Origin: Micrococcaceae bacterium RIT 802
GTDB lineage: Bacteria > Actinomycetota > Actinomycetes > Actinomycetales > Micrococcaceae
Direction: 5' to 3'
Assembly (NCBI GenBank): GCA_016892645.1
Contig: JAFEMX010000012.1
Location: 1-64,000 of the forward strand
Length of the DNA stretch: 64,000 nucleotides
Of this stretch, positions 1 to 7,846 are shown piece by piece (positions within the stretch are counted from its first letter, which is position 1; the number at the start of each line of letters is the position of its first letter). The notes under the pieces are model-generated. The model saw nothing but the letters and a program-made list of their open reading frames with translations. It was not told where the DNA came from and did no database searches. Position numbers and translations under genes: made by a program.

Positions 1-49
1 CGGCCGGGGCTGGTGGGGCTGGACCCGCCGCGGGGGTAGGCGGGTGGGG

Positions 50-967
50 TCAGCCGGCGGCGGGAGCCGGTTCCGGCGTCGTGCTCGTGGTGCCGGAGAG
101 GCGCTCGACGCCGCGGAAGAGCCCGGAGTGGTCCAGGGCGCCGTCGCCGGTGGCGACGGTGGAGGCGACCAGCTGGGCGACGAGCGCGCCGAGCGGGAGG
201 ACGACGGACGCCTCGCGGGCGGCGGCGGTGACGATGCCCATGTCCTTGTGGTGCAGGGCGAGGCGGAAGCCGGGGTCGAAGTTGCGGTCCAGGATCTTCT
301 GGCCCTTCTGGTCCAGCACCTTGGAGCCGGCCAGCCCGCCGCCGAGGACCTGCAGGGCCGCTGTCGTGTCGACGCCGTAGGCCTCGAGGAAGACGACGGC
401 CTCGCTCAGCGCCTGGATGTTGGCCGCGACGATGAGCTGGTTGGCTGCCTTGACGGTCTGCCCGGAACCGGAGGGCCCGACGTGCACGATCGTCTTGCCG
501 ATGGCGGCCAGGACGGAGGCTGCGTCGTCGAAGTCGGCCTTTTCGCCGCCGACCATGATCGAGAGGGCGGCGTCGATGGCCCCCTGCTCGCCGCCGGAGA
601 CGGGTCCGTCCAGAGGGCGCAGGCCGGCGGCGCGGGCCTCGTCGGCGAGCGCGACGGCGACGTCGGGGCGGATGGTGGAGTTGTCGATCCACAGCGCGCC
701 GTCCTTGGCGTGGGCGAACACGCCGTTCTCACCGGTCACAACGGACTCGACGTCGGGGGAATCGGGGACCATCGTGATGACGACGTCCGCGTCGGCGACG
801 GCCTCGGCGATGTTCGCCGCGGCGTGCCCGCCGTTCGCGGCGAGGTCGGCTGCCTTGTCGGGGCTGCGGTTGTAGCCGGTGACGTGGAAGCCGGCGGCCG
901 CGAGGTTCTTGGCCATGGGCAGGCCCATGATGCCGAGGCCGATGAAGGCGATGTTCTGCGTGCTCAT
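50..967 (-). CDS. glxR: 2-hydroxy-3-oxopropionate (tartronate semialdehyde) reductase
   Basis: A 305-residue cytosolic dehydrogenase of the 3-hydroxyisobutyrate dehydrogenase family. It would reduce tartronate semialdehyde to D-glycerate with NAD(P)H, the last step of the glyoxylate-to-glycerate route. The N-terminus has the Rossmann signature GLGIMGLPMAKNLA (about residues 11-24). The substrate-binding motif DGPVSGGEQGA follows near 120, and the catalytic-lysine region (GQTVKAANQL) near 170. The ATG start lies 33 bp after the hydroxypyruvate isomerase stop, so the two are probably cotranscribed. Pathway neighbours (hyi, malate synthase, ureide genes) favour GlxR/GarR over 3-hydroxyisobutyrate dehydrogenase, which sequence alone cannot exclude. 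Glyoxylate carboligase, the expected partner, is not in the window. Confidence 0.88.
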   Translation of the reverse strand: MSTQNIAFIGLGIMGLPMAKNLAAAGFHVTGYNRSPDKAADLAANGGHAAANIAEAVADADVVITMVPDSPDVESVVTGENGVFAHAKDGALWIDNSTIRPDVAVALADEARAAGLRPLDGPVSGGEQGAIDAALSIMVGGEKADFDDAASVLAAIGKTIVHVGPSGSGQTVKAANQLIVAANIQALSEAVVFLEAYGVDTTAALQVLGGGLAGSKVLDQKGQKILDRNFDPGFRLALHHKDMGIVTAAAREASVVLPLGALVAQLVASTVATGDGALDHSGLFRGVERLSGTTSTTPEPAPAAG

Positions 968-1000
968 GTGGTGCTCCTGGAGGTTGGGGGTGCGCTGTGG

Positions 1001-1792
1001 CTAGGCGGGCTGGCGGATGAGCCAGTCGAAGGCGGTGGCCGCGGCTGCCTTGTATTCGAGCCCGATGGGGCCGTGGTAGCCGCGCTCGCGGCTACGGGTG
1101 ATCCATTCACCCAGCGGCAGCTCCCCGCTTCCGGGGGCGCCGCGTCCGGGGTTGTCGGCGATCTGGATGTGGCCGAAGTCGTGGGCGTGGGCCTCGATGA
1201 CGGCGTCGACGTCGTCGCCGTTGACGGCCAGGTGGTAGAAATCGGCGAGCAGCTTGACGTTGTCCACGCCGGCGGCGCCGGTCTTGGCGATGACCGCCAG
1301 GGCGTCGGCCGCGGTCTTCAGCGGGTAGGCCGGGGTGCCGGAGACGGGTTCGAGCAGGACGGTCCCGCCGATGCGGGCGATACCGCGGGCGGCGGCGACG
1401 AGGTTTTCGACGGCGAGCTCGTCCTGGGCTGCTGCCTCGACGCCGTCGAGGCGGTTGCCGTAGAGGGCGTTGAATCCGCGGCAGCCGGTCGTCTCGCCGA
1501 TGGCGGCGACGACGTCGATGTTGTCGCGGAACTCGGCGTCGCGCCCGGTCCACGAGACCAGGCCGCGGTCCCCGCCCGGCATGTCGCCGGCGAGGAAGTT
1601 CAACCCGGTGAGCTGGACCCCGGCGTCGGACAGGGAGGAGGTGAAGGCCTGGACGTCGGCGTCGGACGGCACGGCCTCGGCGAAGGGCCACCAGAACTCG
1701 ACGTTGTCGAAGCCCGCCTTCTTGGCCGCGGCCGGTCGCTCGAGCAGCGGCAGCTCGGTCAACAGGATGGAGCAGTTCACGGTGTACGACAT
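1001..1792 (-). CDS. hyi: Hydroxypyruvate isomerase
   Basis: A 263-residue TIM-barrel protein of the xylose-isomerase-like family. It interconverts hydroxypyruvate and tartronate semialdehyde in glyoxylate metabolism. The N-terminus reads MSYTVNCSILLTELPLLERP, as in Hyi proteins. Metal-binding barrel motifs include the LLEPVSG strand (about 150) and a later LADFYHLAVNGDD segment with the conserved His. The frame stays open 30 codons upstream, but ATG 1792 is preferred because AAAGGAC lies just before it and the family similarity begins there. The longer version would also start inside the promoter/operator described separately. Likely cotranscribed with glxR downstream. Confidence 0.87.
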   Translation of the reverse strand: MSYTVNCSILLTELPLLERPAAAKKAGFDNVEFWWPFAEAVPSDADVQAFTSSLSDAGVQLTGLNFLAGDMPGGDRGLVSWTGRDAEFRDNIDVVAAIGETTGCRGFNALYGNRLDGVEAAAQDELAVENLVAAARGIARIGGTVLLEPVSGTPAYPLKTAADALAVIAKTGAAGVDNVKLLADFYHLAVNGDDVDAVIEAHAHDFGHIQIADNPGRGAPGSGELPLGEWITRSRERGYHGPIGLEYKAAAATAFDWLIRQPA

Positions 1793-1817
1793 CGCATGGT
1801 CCTTTCGAAACGATTGA

Positions 1818-1882
1818 TTCCGAATCGTGGAAGTTATCTTCTGCACACTGAAAACATTAGAAGTGACACGAGACGCTGTCAA
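1818..1882 (-). promoter_or_regulatory. hyi-glxR promoter with tandem 15-bp operators
   Basis: On the minus strand, TTGACA (1877-1882) and TAATGT (1854-1859) are separated by 17 bp, a near-consensus sigma-A promoter. Downstream of the -10 are two operator-like 15-mers whose starts are 21 bp apart: TTCCGAATCGTGGAA (1818-1832) and TTCTGCACACTGAAA (1839-1853), both as read on the plus strand. The position suits repression by steric block. The same arrangement recurs upstream of uraD and of the malic enzyme gene. The IclR protein encoded at 13222-13983 is the natural candidate regulator (inference). Confidence 0.65.
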
Positions 1883-1994
1883 GAGCAGCGCGAACCCTTC
1901 TTCCGGTGAGGGGTTTTTCGGTCACGCGACGGATAACCATTGACAGCAACGGGTCCTGGGGTGTTATCTCGAACACATCGTTCTGAAATCTTTT

Positions 1995-2010
1995 TTCCGC
2001 CATACGAGAA
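1995..2010 (+). promoter_or_regulatory. Operator-like site upstream of the NCS1 permease
   Basis: TTCCGCCATACGAGAA is a 16-bp variant of the operator motif found at the other ureide-gene promoters, with one extra base in the spacer. A TTGACA lies upstream at 1940-1945 with a weak -10 (TTATCT, 1964-1969), so the site would sit between promoter and gene. The rest of the 304-bp divergent intergenic region (1793-2096) shows nothing else I can name. Confidence 0.45.
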
Positions 2011-2096
2011 GCAACGACGCTCGCTCCCTACCGCAGCCGCCGCTCCCTCTCAGCCGTTCCGCCCTGCTCCCGGCATGAACAGAAGGGTCAATTCCC

Positions 2097-3620
2097 ATGA
2101 CCGCACTGCGCGATGAAATCCCTGGGCCACCCGTGTCCACCCCGGCCCGCCACGACCTGCAGTCCCACAACCCGCACGACCTCAGTGCCGGCCTCTACAA
2201 CGAGGACCTCGCCCCGACGACCCGCACGGGCCGGACCTGGAGCGCCTACAGCATCTTCACCCTCTGGGCGAACGACGTGCACAGCCTGGGCAACTACGCG
2301 TTCGCCATCGGGTTGTTCTCACTGGGCCTGGGCGGCTGGCAGATCCTCACCGCCCTCGCCGTCGGCGCGGCCCTGCTCTTCCTGCTGCTGACCCTCTCCG
2401 GGTTCATGGGCGAGAAGACCGGCGTCCCGTTCCCGGTGATGAGCCGCATCGCCTTCGGCATCCGCGGGGCGCAGATCCCGGCCCTGATCCGCGGGTCGGT
2501 CGCCGTCGCCTGGTTCGGCGTCCAGACCTATCTGGCCTCCGTGGTGCTGCGCATCATGATCATCGCGATCGCCCCCGGCGCCGCCGGGCTGGACAACAAC
2601 TCGTTCCTGGGCCTGTCCACGCTGGGCTGGATCAGCTTCGTCGCCCTGTGGGCCCTGCAACTGGTCATCGTCAGCTACGGCATGGAGATGATCCGCAAGT
2701 ACGAGGCGTTCGCCGGACCGGTCATCCTGGTCACCATGGCGGCGCTGGCCATCTGGATGTTCGCCCGCGCCGGCGGCGCCATCGCCTGGACCACCCCGGA
2801 ATCGAAGACCGGGCTGGACATGTGGCTGACGATCCTCGGTGGCGGCGCCCTCTGGGTGGCGATCTACTCGACGTTCGTGCTGAACTTCTGCGACTTCACC
2901 CGCAGCGCCCGCTCCAGGGCCTCGATCGTGCGCGGGAACTTCTTCGGCATCCCGCTGAACATGCTCCTGTTCGGGGGCATCGTCGTCGTCCTCGCGGGAG
3001 CCCAGTTCCGCATCGATGGCCGCATCATCGAGAGCCCTGCGGACATCGTGCAGGCCATTCCGAACACCTTCCTGCTCGCCGCGGCCTGCCTGGCGCTGCT
3101 GGTGCTGACCATCGCGGTGAACCTCATGGCGAACTTCGTGGCCCCGATCTACGCGCTGAACAACCTCTTCCCCAAGGTGCTGAACTTCCGCCGGGCTGGG
3201 CTGATCTCCGGGGTCATCGGTCTGGTGATCCTGCCGTGGAACCTCTATAACAACCCGGTGGTCATCACGTACTTCCTCGGCGGCCTGGGCGCCCTGCTGG
3301 GCCCGCTGTTCGGCATCATCATGGCCGACTACTGGCTGATCCGCAGGACCCGCATCAACGTCCCGGACCTCTACCGCGACCACGGCCATTCCACCTACTA
3401 CTTCACCGGCGGCTTCAACCGCCGCGCCATCGCCGCCCTGGTCCCCGCGGCGGTGCTGGCCCTGCTGCTGGCCTTCGTCCCCGCGTTCGCCGTGGTCTCG
3501 CACTTCTCCTGGTTCATCGGCGCCGGCGTCGGCGCGGTGGTCTACCTGCTGGTGGCCCCGCGCGGGAAGCAGTACGACGACGTCAGCGGCGAGTCCATCG
3601 CCGTCACCCCCTCGCACTGA
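2097..3620 (+). CDS. NCS1-family permease (probable allantoin/ureide or nucleobase transporter)
   Basis: A 507-residue integral membrane protein of the nucleobase:cation symporter-1 family, with about 12 hydrophobic segments from residue 45 to 495. The N-terminal signature NPHDLSAGLYNEDLAPT (about 24-40) matches the NEDLAPT motif of NCS1 transporters such as PucI, HyuP/Mhp1 and Fur proteins. Substrate cannot be read directly. Divergence from hyi-glxR, a downstream racemase gene 28 bp away and the shared operator motif favour allantoin or a related hydantoin. ATG 2097 follows AGAAGGG about 9 bp upstream. Confidence 0.82.
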   Translation: MTALRDEIPGPPVSTPARHDLQSHNPHDLSAGLYNEDLAPTTRTGRTWSAYSIFTLWANDVHSLGNYAFAIGLFSLGLGGWQILTALAVGAALLFLLLTLSGFMGEKTGVPFPVMSRIAFGIRGAQIPALIRGSVAVAWFGVQTYLASVVLRIMIIAIAPGAAGLDNNSFLGLSTLGWISFVALWALQLVIVSYGMEMIRKYEAFAGPVILVTMAALAIWMFARAGGAIAWTTPESKTGLDMWLTILGGGALWVAIYSTFVLNFCDFTRSARSRASIVRGNFFGIPLNMLLFGGIVVVLAGAQFRIDGRIIESPADIVQAIPNTFLLAAACLALLVLTIAVNLMANFVAPIYALNNLFPKVLNFRRAGLISGVIGLVILPWNLYNNPVVITYFLGGLGALLGPLFGIIMADYWLIRRTRINVPDLYRDHGHSTYYFTGGFNRRAIAALVPAAVLALLLAFVPAFAVVSHFSWFIGAGVGAVVYLLVAPRGKQYDDVSGESIAVTPSH

Positions 3621-3648
3621 ATCCCCTCGTACCGAAAGGCCGGCACGC

Positions 3649-4374
3649 ATGCGCATCCTCGTCGTCAACGTGAACACCACAGCCTCCATGACCCGCGCCA
3701 TCGGCGACTCCGCCCGCTCGGCGGCCTCGCCCGGCACCGAGATCGTGGAACTGACCCCGCGGTTCGGTGCCGAGAGCTGCGAGGGGAACTTCGAGAGCTA
3801 CCTCGCGGCCCTGGCCGTGATGGACGCCGTCCAGCGGTACGAGGGGCCCTATGACGCGGTCATCCAGGCCGGGTACGGCGAGCACGGCCGCGAGGGCCTG
3901 CAGGAACTGCTCGAGGTCCCCGTCGTGGACATCACCGAGGCCGCCGCCTCCACGGCCATGTTCCTGGGCCACCGCTACTCGGTGGTGACCACGCTGGACC
4001 GAACCGTGCCGTTGATCGAGGACCGGCTCAAGCTCGCCGGGCTGGACGCCCGCTGCGCCTCGGTGCGGGCCAGCGGCCTGGGCGTGCTCGAACTGGAATC
4101 CGACCCCGAGCGGGCCGTGGCGGCCATCGCCGGGCAGTCGCGCCTCGCCGTCGAGCAGGACAAGGCCGAGGTCATCTGCCTGGGCTGCGGCGGCATGGCC
4201 GAACTCGAGGAGGCCGTCGCCGCGGCCACCGGCGTGCCGATCGTCGACGGGGTCCGCTCCGCGGTCGGCATCGCCGAATCGCTGGTGCGGATGGGCCTGA
4301 AGACGTCCAAGGTGCGCACCTATGCCCCGCCGCGCCCGAAGCAGGTCACCGGGTGGCCGTTCGCGGTAGATTAG
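3649..4374 (+). CDS. Asp/Glu/hydantoin racemase family protein (allantoin racemase-like)
   Basis: A 241-residue member of the cofactor-independent Asp/Glu racemase superfamily. It begins with MRILVVNVNTTASMT, close to the INPNTS start of hydantoin and allantoin racemases. In the context of an NCS1 permease it probably racemises or otherwise processes a ureide/hydantoin. One of the two catalytic cysteines is missing: the first position, normally in an ACFGDPG-like motif, reads IQAGYGEHG with Gly75. The second cysteine is kept (C180 in LGCGGMA). A Gly/Cys pair is the arrangement of arylmalonate decarboxylase, so a decarboxylase or other lyase is an alternative. ATG 3649 follows GAAAGG and is 28 bp from the permease stop. 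Confidence 0.72.
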   Translation: MRILVVNVNTTASMTRAIGDSARSAASPGTEIVELTPRFGAESCEGNFESYLAALAVMDAVQRYEGPYDAVIQAGYGEHGREGLQELLEVPVVDITEAAASTAMFLGHRYSVVTTLDRTVPLIEDRLKLAGLDARCASVRASGLGVLELESDPERAVAAIAGQSRLAVEQDKAEVICLGCGGMAELEEAVAAATGVPIVDGVRSAVGIAESLVRMGLKTSKVRTYAPPRPKQVTGWPFAVD

Positions 4375-4422
4375 CCGGACTGCGGCCGGCCCCCACCCGA
4401 CCGGCTCGAGGGAGGAGCACCC

Positions 4423-4602
4423 CTGGACGTCATGGCCCTGGCCCGTGCCGAACGATCGGATCTGGACTGGACCCATGGCCGCGGAGCCGAGGCCCGCGGA
4501 CCCGCCGAGGCGGTGCTCCTGGCCATGGCGGGACGCGGCGCGGCAGCCGCGGACCTGACGGGGCCCGGCGCCCGGATCCTCCAGGAGCGGCTCACGCCGT
4601 AG
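4423..4602 (+). pseudogene. Remnant of a mycothiol-dependent maleylpyruvate isomerase-type protein (C-terminal fragment)
   Basis: An open stretch of about 60 codons ending at TAG 4602 encodes the C-terminal tail typical of the mycothiol-dependent maleylpyruvate isomerase/DinB-like family: WTHGRGAEARGPAEAVLLAMAGR followed closely by DLTGPGA and a final LQERL, given here in parts of one tail. No N-terminal helix bundle precedes it. A GGAGG at 4411 and an in-frame CTG 4423 or ATG 4432 could allow translation, but the piece lacks the metal-binding domain. I read it as a decayed copy; an intact family member sits at 7045-7743. The flanking bases up to 4656 hold nothing else. Confidence 0.55.
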
Positions 4603-4656
4603 GCCGGCGGACCCGATCGACTGGCCGGGTTGACCCGCCGGCCCCGGCGCTGAAGC

Positions 4657-5070
4657 ATGGCCGGCATGACCGCCCTGATATCGCATACATCGTTCGATTG
4701 CCGCGACGCCTACTCGCTGTCCCTCTTCTGGGCGGAGGTCCTCGGCTTCGACCCCGACGCCGACAACCCCGACGGGCCCGGCGACGAGGAGTGCATGATC
4801 TTCTCCCCCGACGGCACGCAGCGGCTGCTGTTCATCGAGGTCCCCGAACCGAAACAGGTCAAGAACCGCCTGCACCTGGACCTCGTCCCCGCCGAGGGCA
4901 CCCGGGATCAGGAGTTGGTGCGCTTGCACGAACTGGGCGCCCGCACGGTCGACGACCGGAGGATGGCCGACGGAACGGGGTGGGTCGTCCTCGCCGATCC
5001 GGAGGGGAACGAGTTCTGCATCCTGCGCAGCGCCGCCGAACGGGCCCAGGGGCAGCCGCACTCCCTCTAG
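4657..5070 (+). CDS. VOC (glyoxalase/bleomycin-resistance-like) family protein
   Basis: A 137-residue protein of the vicinal oxygen chelate fold. It has the usual opening (SHTSFDCRDAYSLSLFWAEVLGF), the central NRLHLDLVP strand carrying the conserved His, and a closing DPEGNEFCIL motif with a metal-ligand Glu. This subtype resembles the glyoxalase-like domain proteins common in actinobacteria, for which no specific substrate is known. An alternative ATG lies three codons in (4666). It is not clearly part of an operon: a gene remnant precedes it and a convergent TetR gene follows. Confidence 0.8.
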   Translation: MAGMTALISHTSFDCRDAYSLSLFWAEVLGFDPDADNPDGPGDEECMIFSPDGTQRLLFIEVPEPKQVKNRLHLDLVPAEGTRDQELVRLHELGARTVDDRRMADGTGWVVLADPEGNEFCILRSAAERAQGQPHSL

Positions 5071-5115
5071 GCCCTCAACCGTTCCGATACCGCTGCCGCC
5101 TACGTGGACGGTGGG

Positions 5116-5715
5116 CTACGCGCCGGACGCGGGTTCCCTGGGCGAGGCGTCGATGACGGACCGCGCCACGGCGCGGGCATGGGCGACAGGGTCAGCCGGC
5201 TCTCCCCGCAGCAGGCTGCTGAGCACCCCGTTGTAGAGCAGCAGGATCGACGCGGCGACGCCATCCGGATCGGCGCACAGTGCTTCACGGGCCAGGTCCC
5301 CGAGCCGGCCGGCCACCAGCCGGGTGTCCTGTCGGATGAGCGCGAACACCGGGTCGCCGGCCCCGGCGTCGGGGACCGCCCGTTCGGAGGCCGTGGCCAG
5401 GAAGCAGCACCACTGGGTGGCACCGGCCGCGGCCCGGAAAGACTCGATGGCATCGAAGACCGACAGCAGGCGTCCGCCGGGAGTGGTGGCAGCGGCGAGC
5501 GCTGCATCCCAGTGCCGGGTCCACGCCGCCAAACGGCGGGCGAGCACCTCGCGCAGGAGGTTGTCCTTGGAACCGAAGTGCTTGTACAGCGTCACGATGG
5601 CCACGCCGGCCGCTTCGGCGACCCGGTCCACGCCGGTAACGGCAATGCCCTCCTGGAAGAACAGCCCCTCGGCTGCGTCGAGGAGGCGTTCCCGGGTGTT
5701 CTGAGCGCTGGCCAT
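5116..5715 (-). CDS. TetR/AcrR family transcriptional repressor
   Basis: A 199-residue regulator. The N-terminal DNA-binding domain (residues about 8-55) has the typical TRERLLDAAEGLFFQEG helix and recognition helix AGVAIVTLYKHFGSKDNL. The C-terminal ligand domain has no assignable substrate. ATG 5715 is used; a TTG two codons upstream is less likely. It is divergent from an MFS transporter gene, and the 37 bp between the two genes contain two copies of a palindromic operator, so it very probably represses both the transporter and itself. Confidence 0.88.
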   Translation of the reverse strand: MASAQNTRERLLDAAEGLFFQEGIAVTGVDRVAEAAGVAIVTLYKHFGSKDNLLREVLARRLAAWTRHWDAALAAATTPGGRLLSVFDAIESFRAAAGATQWCCFLATASERAVPDAGAGDPVFALIRQDTRLVAGRLGDLAREALCADPDGVAASILLLYNGVLSSLLRGEPADPVAHARAVARSVIDASPREPASGA

Positions 5716-5723
5716 CCCCAAGG

Positions 5724-5754
5724 ATAACGCACGTTATGGTATAACGGTCGTTAT
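5724..5754. promoter_or_regulatory. Duplicated TetR operator overlapping the MFS promoter
   Basis: Two perfect inverted repeats of the form ATAACG-NN-CGTTAT lie at 5724-5737 (spacer CA) and 5741-5754 (spacer GT), start-to-start 17 bp. A -10-like TATAAC (5740-5745) lies within the second copy, and the proposed MFS start codon ATG 5753 overlaps its last bases. Binding would cover both divergent promoters. The -10 to ATG distance of 7 bp suggests a leaderless transporter mRNA. Confidence 0.75.
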
Positions 5755-6937
5755 GCAAAGTAGCGTCATGGATCCGACGGCAGCCCGACCCAACGGGAGC
5801 GGGATGGGCGTGGCGATTGCCGGAACGCTGCTGATCGCCGCCACCTACGGCATGGCGCGGTTCGGGGTCGGCTTGTTCGCCCCGTACCTGGCGGCGGATC
5901 GGCCGGAACTCGTGGGGGTGCTCGGTTGGGCGGCTGCCGCCCAGTTCACCTCCTATTCGCTGGCTGCCGCACTGTCCATCCGCTGGGCGGACCACCACCC
6001 CCGGTGGGGACTGGCCCTCGCCGGGGCCACCGCGACGCTGGGCTGCGTGGGGATCGCTGCGGCGACGGGGCCAGCTGCCTTCATCGCCTCCGTCCTCGTT
6101 GCCGGACTCGGCGGCGGCTTCGCCTCCCCGGCCCTGGTGCCGGTCCTGGACGCCGTGGTCGCACCCGAGTCAGCAGCCACCGCGCAATCCGTGGTGAATG
6201 CGGGCACCGCCATCGGCGTCATCGGAGCGGGATTGGTGGCCTTCGGGGCCAGCGCCATCGGCCCGGCCTGGCTGTTCATGGCGCTGGTGTGCGCGGCCGC
6301 CGGGGCCGCCATCTGGTTCCAACTCCGGGGGCGCGGCGAACTCCGGCCGGCAGGACCGGACGCGGGGAAGTCCCCGACCGCGCCGGCCGGAGCCTGGCGA
6401 GCGTTGGCCGTTCCGTGCGTGGCCGCAGTCGTCACCGGGGTCGGTTCGGCGTTGACCTGGACCTTCGGCCCCCTGCTGGTCACCACGTCCGGCACCGTGG
6501 ACCCCGAGCGGGTCGGGTGGTTGTGGATTGCGTTGGGCCTGGGCGGCTTCCTCGGGGCCCTCGCCGGAAGGCTGGTCGAACGCATCGGCCTCCGCGGCGC
6601 GTGGTGCACTTGTGCGGGTGCCCTGGCCGTCGCCAGTGCCGGGGTCGCGTGGTCCGTCGGGCCGGGAGGTGCCTGGGTGGCCTACGCCGCCATGGCCCTC
6701 TTCGGTGCCGGCTACATGGGCCTGACCAGCGTGCTCATCCTGTGGGCGCGACGGGCGTGGCCTCGTCATCCGGGCGCCGGAACCTCGGTCCTGTTCATCG
6801 CCGTGGCGACCGGCCAGGCGGCGGGCTCGGCCGGTTTCGGCCTCGTCCAGGGGTCCGCGGACCCGGTGCTGCTGGCTGCAGTCGCCGCTGGATGGTGCAT
6901 CCTGGGCGGCCTGGTGCCCCTGGCGGGCCGCCGCTGA
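5753..6937 (+). CDS. MFS transporter (drug/metabolite efflux type)
   Basis: A 394-residue major facilitator protein with about 12 membrane segments. The first half has the AATYGMARFGVGLFAPYLA opening and a short charged loop RWADHHPRWG at the loop 2-3 position; the second half begins near ALAVPCVAAVVTG. Cytosolic loops are short. The substrate is unknown; control by the adjacent TetR protein suggests an inducible exporter. No Shine-Dalgarno precedes ATG 5753, and the -10 element is 7 bp away, so leaderless translation is plausible. The alternative start is ATG 5768. Confidence 0.8.
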   Translation: MQSSVMDPTAARPNGSGMGVAIAGTLLIAATYGMARFGVGLFAPYLAADRPELVGVLGWAAAAQFTSYSLAAALSIRWADHHPRWGLALAGATATLGCVGIAAATGPAAFIASVLVAGLGGGFASPALVPVLDAVVAPESAATAQSVVNAGTAIGVIGAGLVAFGASAIGPAWLFMALVCAAAGAAIWFQLRGRGELRPAGPDAGKSPTAPAGAWRALAVPCVAAVVTGVGSALTWTFGPLLVTTSGTVDPERVGWLWIALGLGGFLGALAGRLVERIGLRGAWCTCAGALAVASAGVAWSVGPGGAWVAYAAMALFGAGYMGLTSVLILWARRAWPRHPGAGTSVLFIAVATGQAAGSAGFGLVQGSADPVLLAAVAAGWCILGGLVPLAGRR

Positions 6938-7044
6938 AAAAGCGTCCCCTGCGGCCCAGGACCGTCTGCGTCTGGGTTGGTACCCGTTCGATATGTATGG
7001 GCGATCGTGGCCCATGCCACCTCGCCGCCCGGTAGGGTGACCCC

Positions 7045-7743
7045 ATGATCAACACCGCCCGCCTCCGTTCCGATCTATCGCTCCTCGGCCGCGAAACCGG
7101 CATGATGCTGGCCACGGTCGAGTCCCTGTCCGACGATGAAATGACCGCTGCCTCGCTGTGCGAGGGCTGGACGCGTGCCGACGTCATCGCGCATCTCGCA
7201 TCCAACGGGCGCGCCCTGGTCAAGCTCGTGGACTGGGCGACCACCGGCGAGGAGCAGCAGCTCTATCCGTCCCGGGAGGCGCGCGATGCGGAGATCGCCG
7301 AGCTCGCCGCCTTGCCCCGCAAGGACCTGGTCGGCCTCTTCCGGGACAACGCCACGTACTTCGCCGAGCAGGCCCAGCGCCTCTCCGGGGAGCTCTCGGT
7401 CGACGAGGTGCACCTGCACGGCAAGCAGATCCCCGCCACCTCCATCGTGGCGCTGCGCATCGCCGAGGTCGTCATCCACCACCACGACCTGGACACCACC
7501 TGGACCCTCGAGGAAGCGGACCTGGACGCGCAGCTCTACGGCATCGAGGCCGCCGTGCGGACCATGCGGGCCAAGAACGCCCCGGGCATGACGCTGGTGA
7601 CCGAAGAGGGCGACGAGTGGGTCGTCGGCGACGGCGCCCTGCGCGTGGACTCCGACCGCGAGGGCCTGCTCGCCTGGCTGGCCCGCGGCAACGGCGAGCA
7701 TGTGGAGGCCGACGGCCCGCTGCCTGAACTGCCGTCCTGGTGA
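7045..7743 (+). CDS. Maleylpyruvate isomerase family mycothiol-dependent enzyme
   Basis: A 232-residue protein of the DinB-like, mycothiol-dependent maleylpyruvate isomerase family. The N-terminal four-helix domain has LCEGWTRADVIAHLASNGRAL (residues about 39-59) with the first metal-ligand His, and the later VVIHHHDLDTTW motif carries the other histidines. The C-terminal sterol-carrier-like domain ends near residue 225. Such proteins use mycothiol in thiol-dependent isomerisation or detoxification, and the exact substrate is unknown. It is transcribed alone, with ATG 7045 preceded by GGTAGGGTGA, and ends at a strong bidirectional terminator. Confidence 0.82.
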   Translation: MINTARLRSDLSLLGRETGMMLATVESLSDDEMTAASLCEGWTRADVIAHLASNGRALVKLVDWATTGEEQQLYPSREARDAEIAELAALPRKDLVGLFRDNATYFAEQAQRLSGELSVDEVHLHGKQIPATSIVALRIAEVVIHHHDLDTTWTLEEADLDAQLYGIEAAVRTMRAKNAPGMTLVTEEGDEWVVGDGALRVDSDREGLLAWLARGNGEHVEADGPLPELPSW

Positions 7744-7775
7744 GCTGACCGGCTTCCGGACCAGCAAAAACCAGC

Positions 7776-7808
7776 AGCCGGGCACCCCCTCTCGGGAGGT
7801 GCCCGGCT
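7776..7808. terminator. Bidirectional hairpin terminator
   Basis: Stem AGCCGGGCACC / GGTGCCCGGCT with an 11-base loop lies between two convergent genes. On the minus strand the hairpin is followed shortly by TTTTT (plus-strand AAAAA at 7766-7770), so it best terminates the ureidoglycine aminohydrolase operon. Confidence 0.75.
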
Positions 7809-7846
7809 ACTGGTGTTCCGCCGTCGTGCAGTGTCCGGAGGAGCGC

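Noticed and set aside
44-1909. Long open frames on the opposite strand of glxR/hyi and similar antisense frames elsewhere (for example 20462-22702 opposite aceE, 2319-3737 opposite the NCS1 permease, 43683-46667 opposite neuA-neuB-GT2).
   Set aside because: They are products of high G+C: compositionally odd (Gly/Arg/Asp/Val-rich), without ribosome sites, without family motifs, and antisense to genes with clear motifs.
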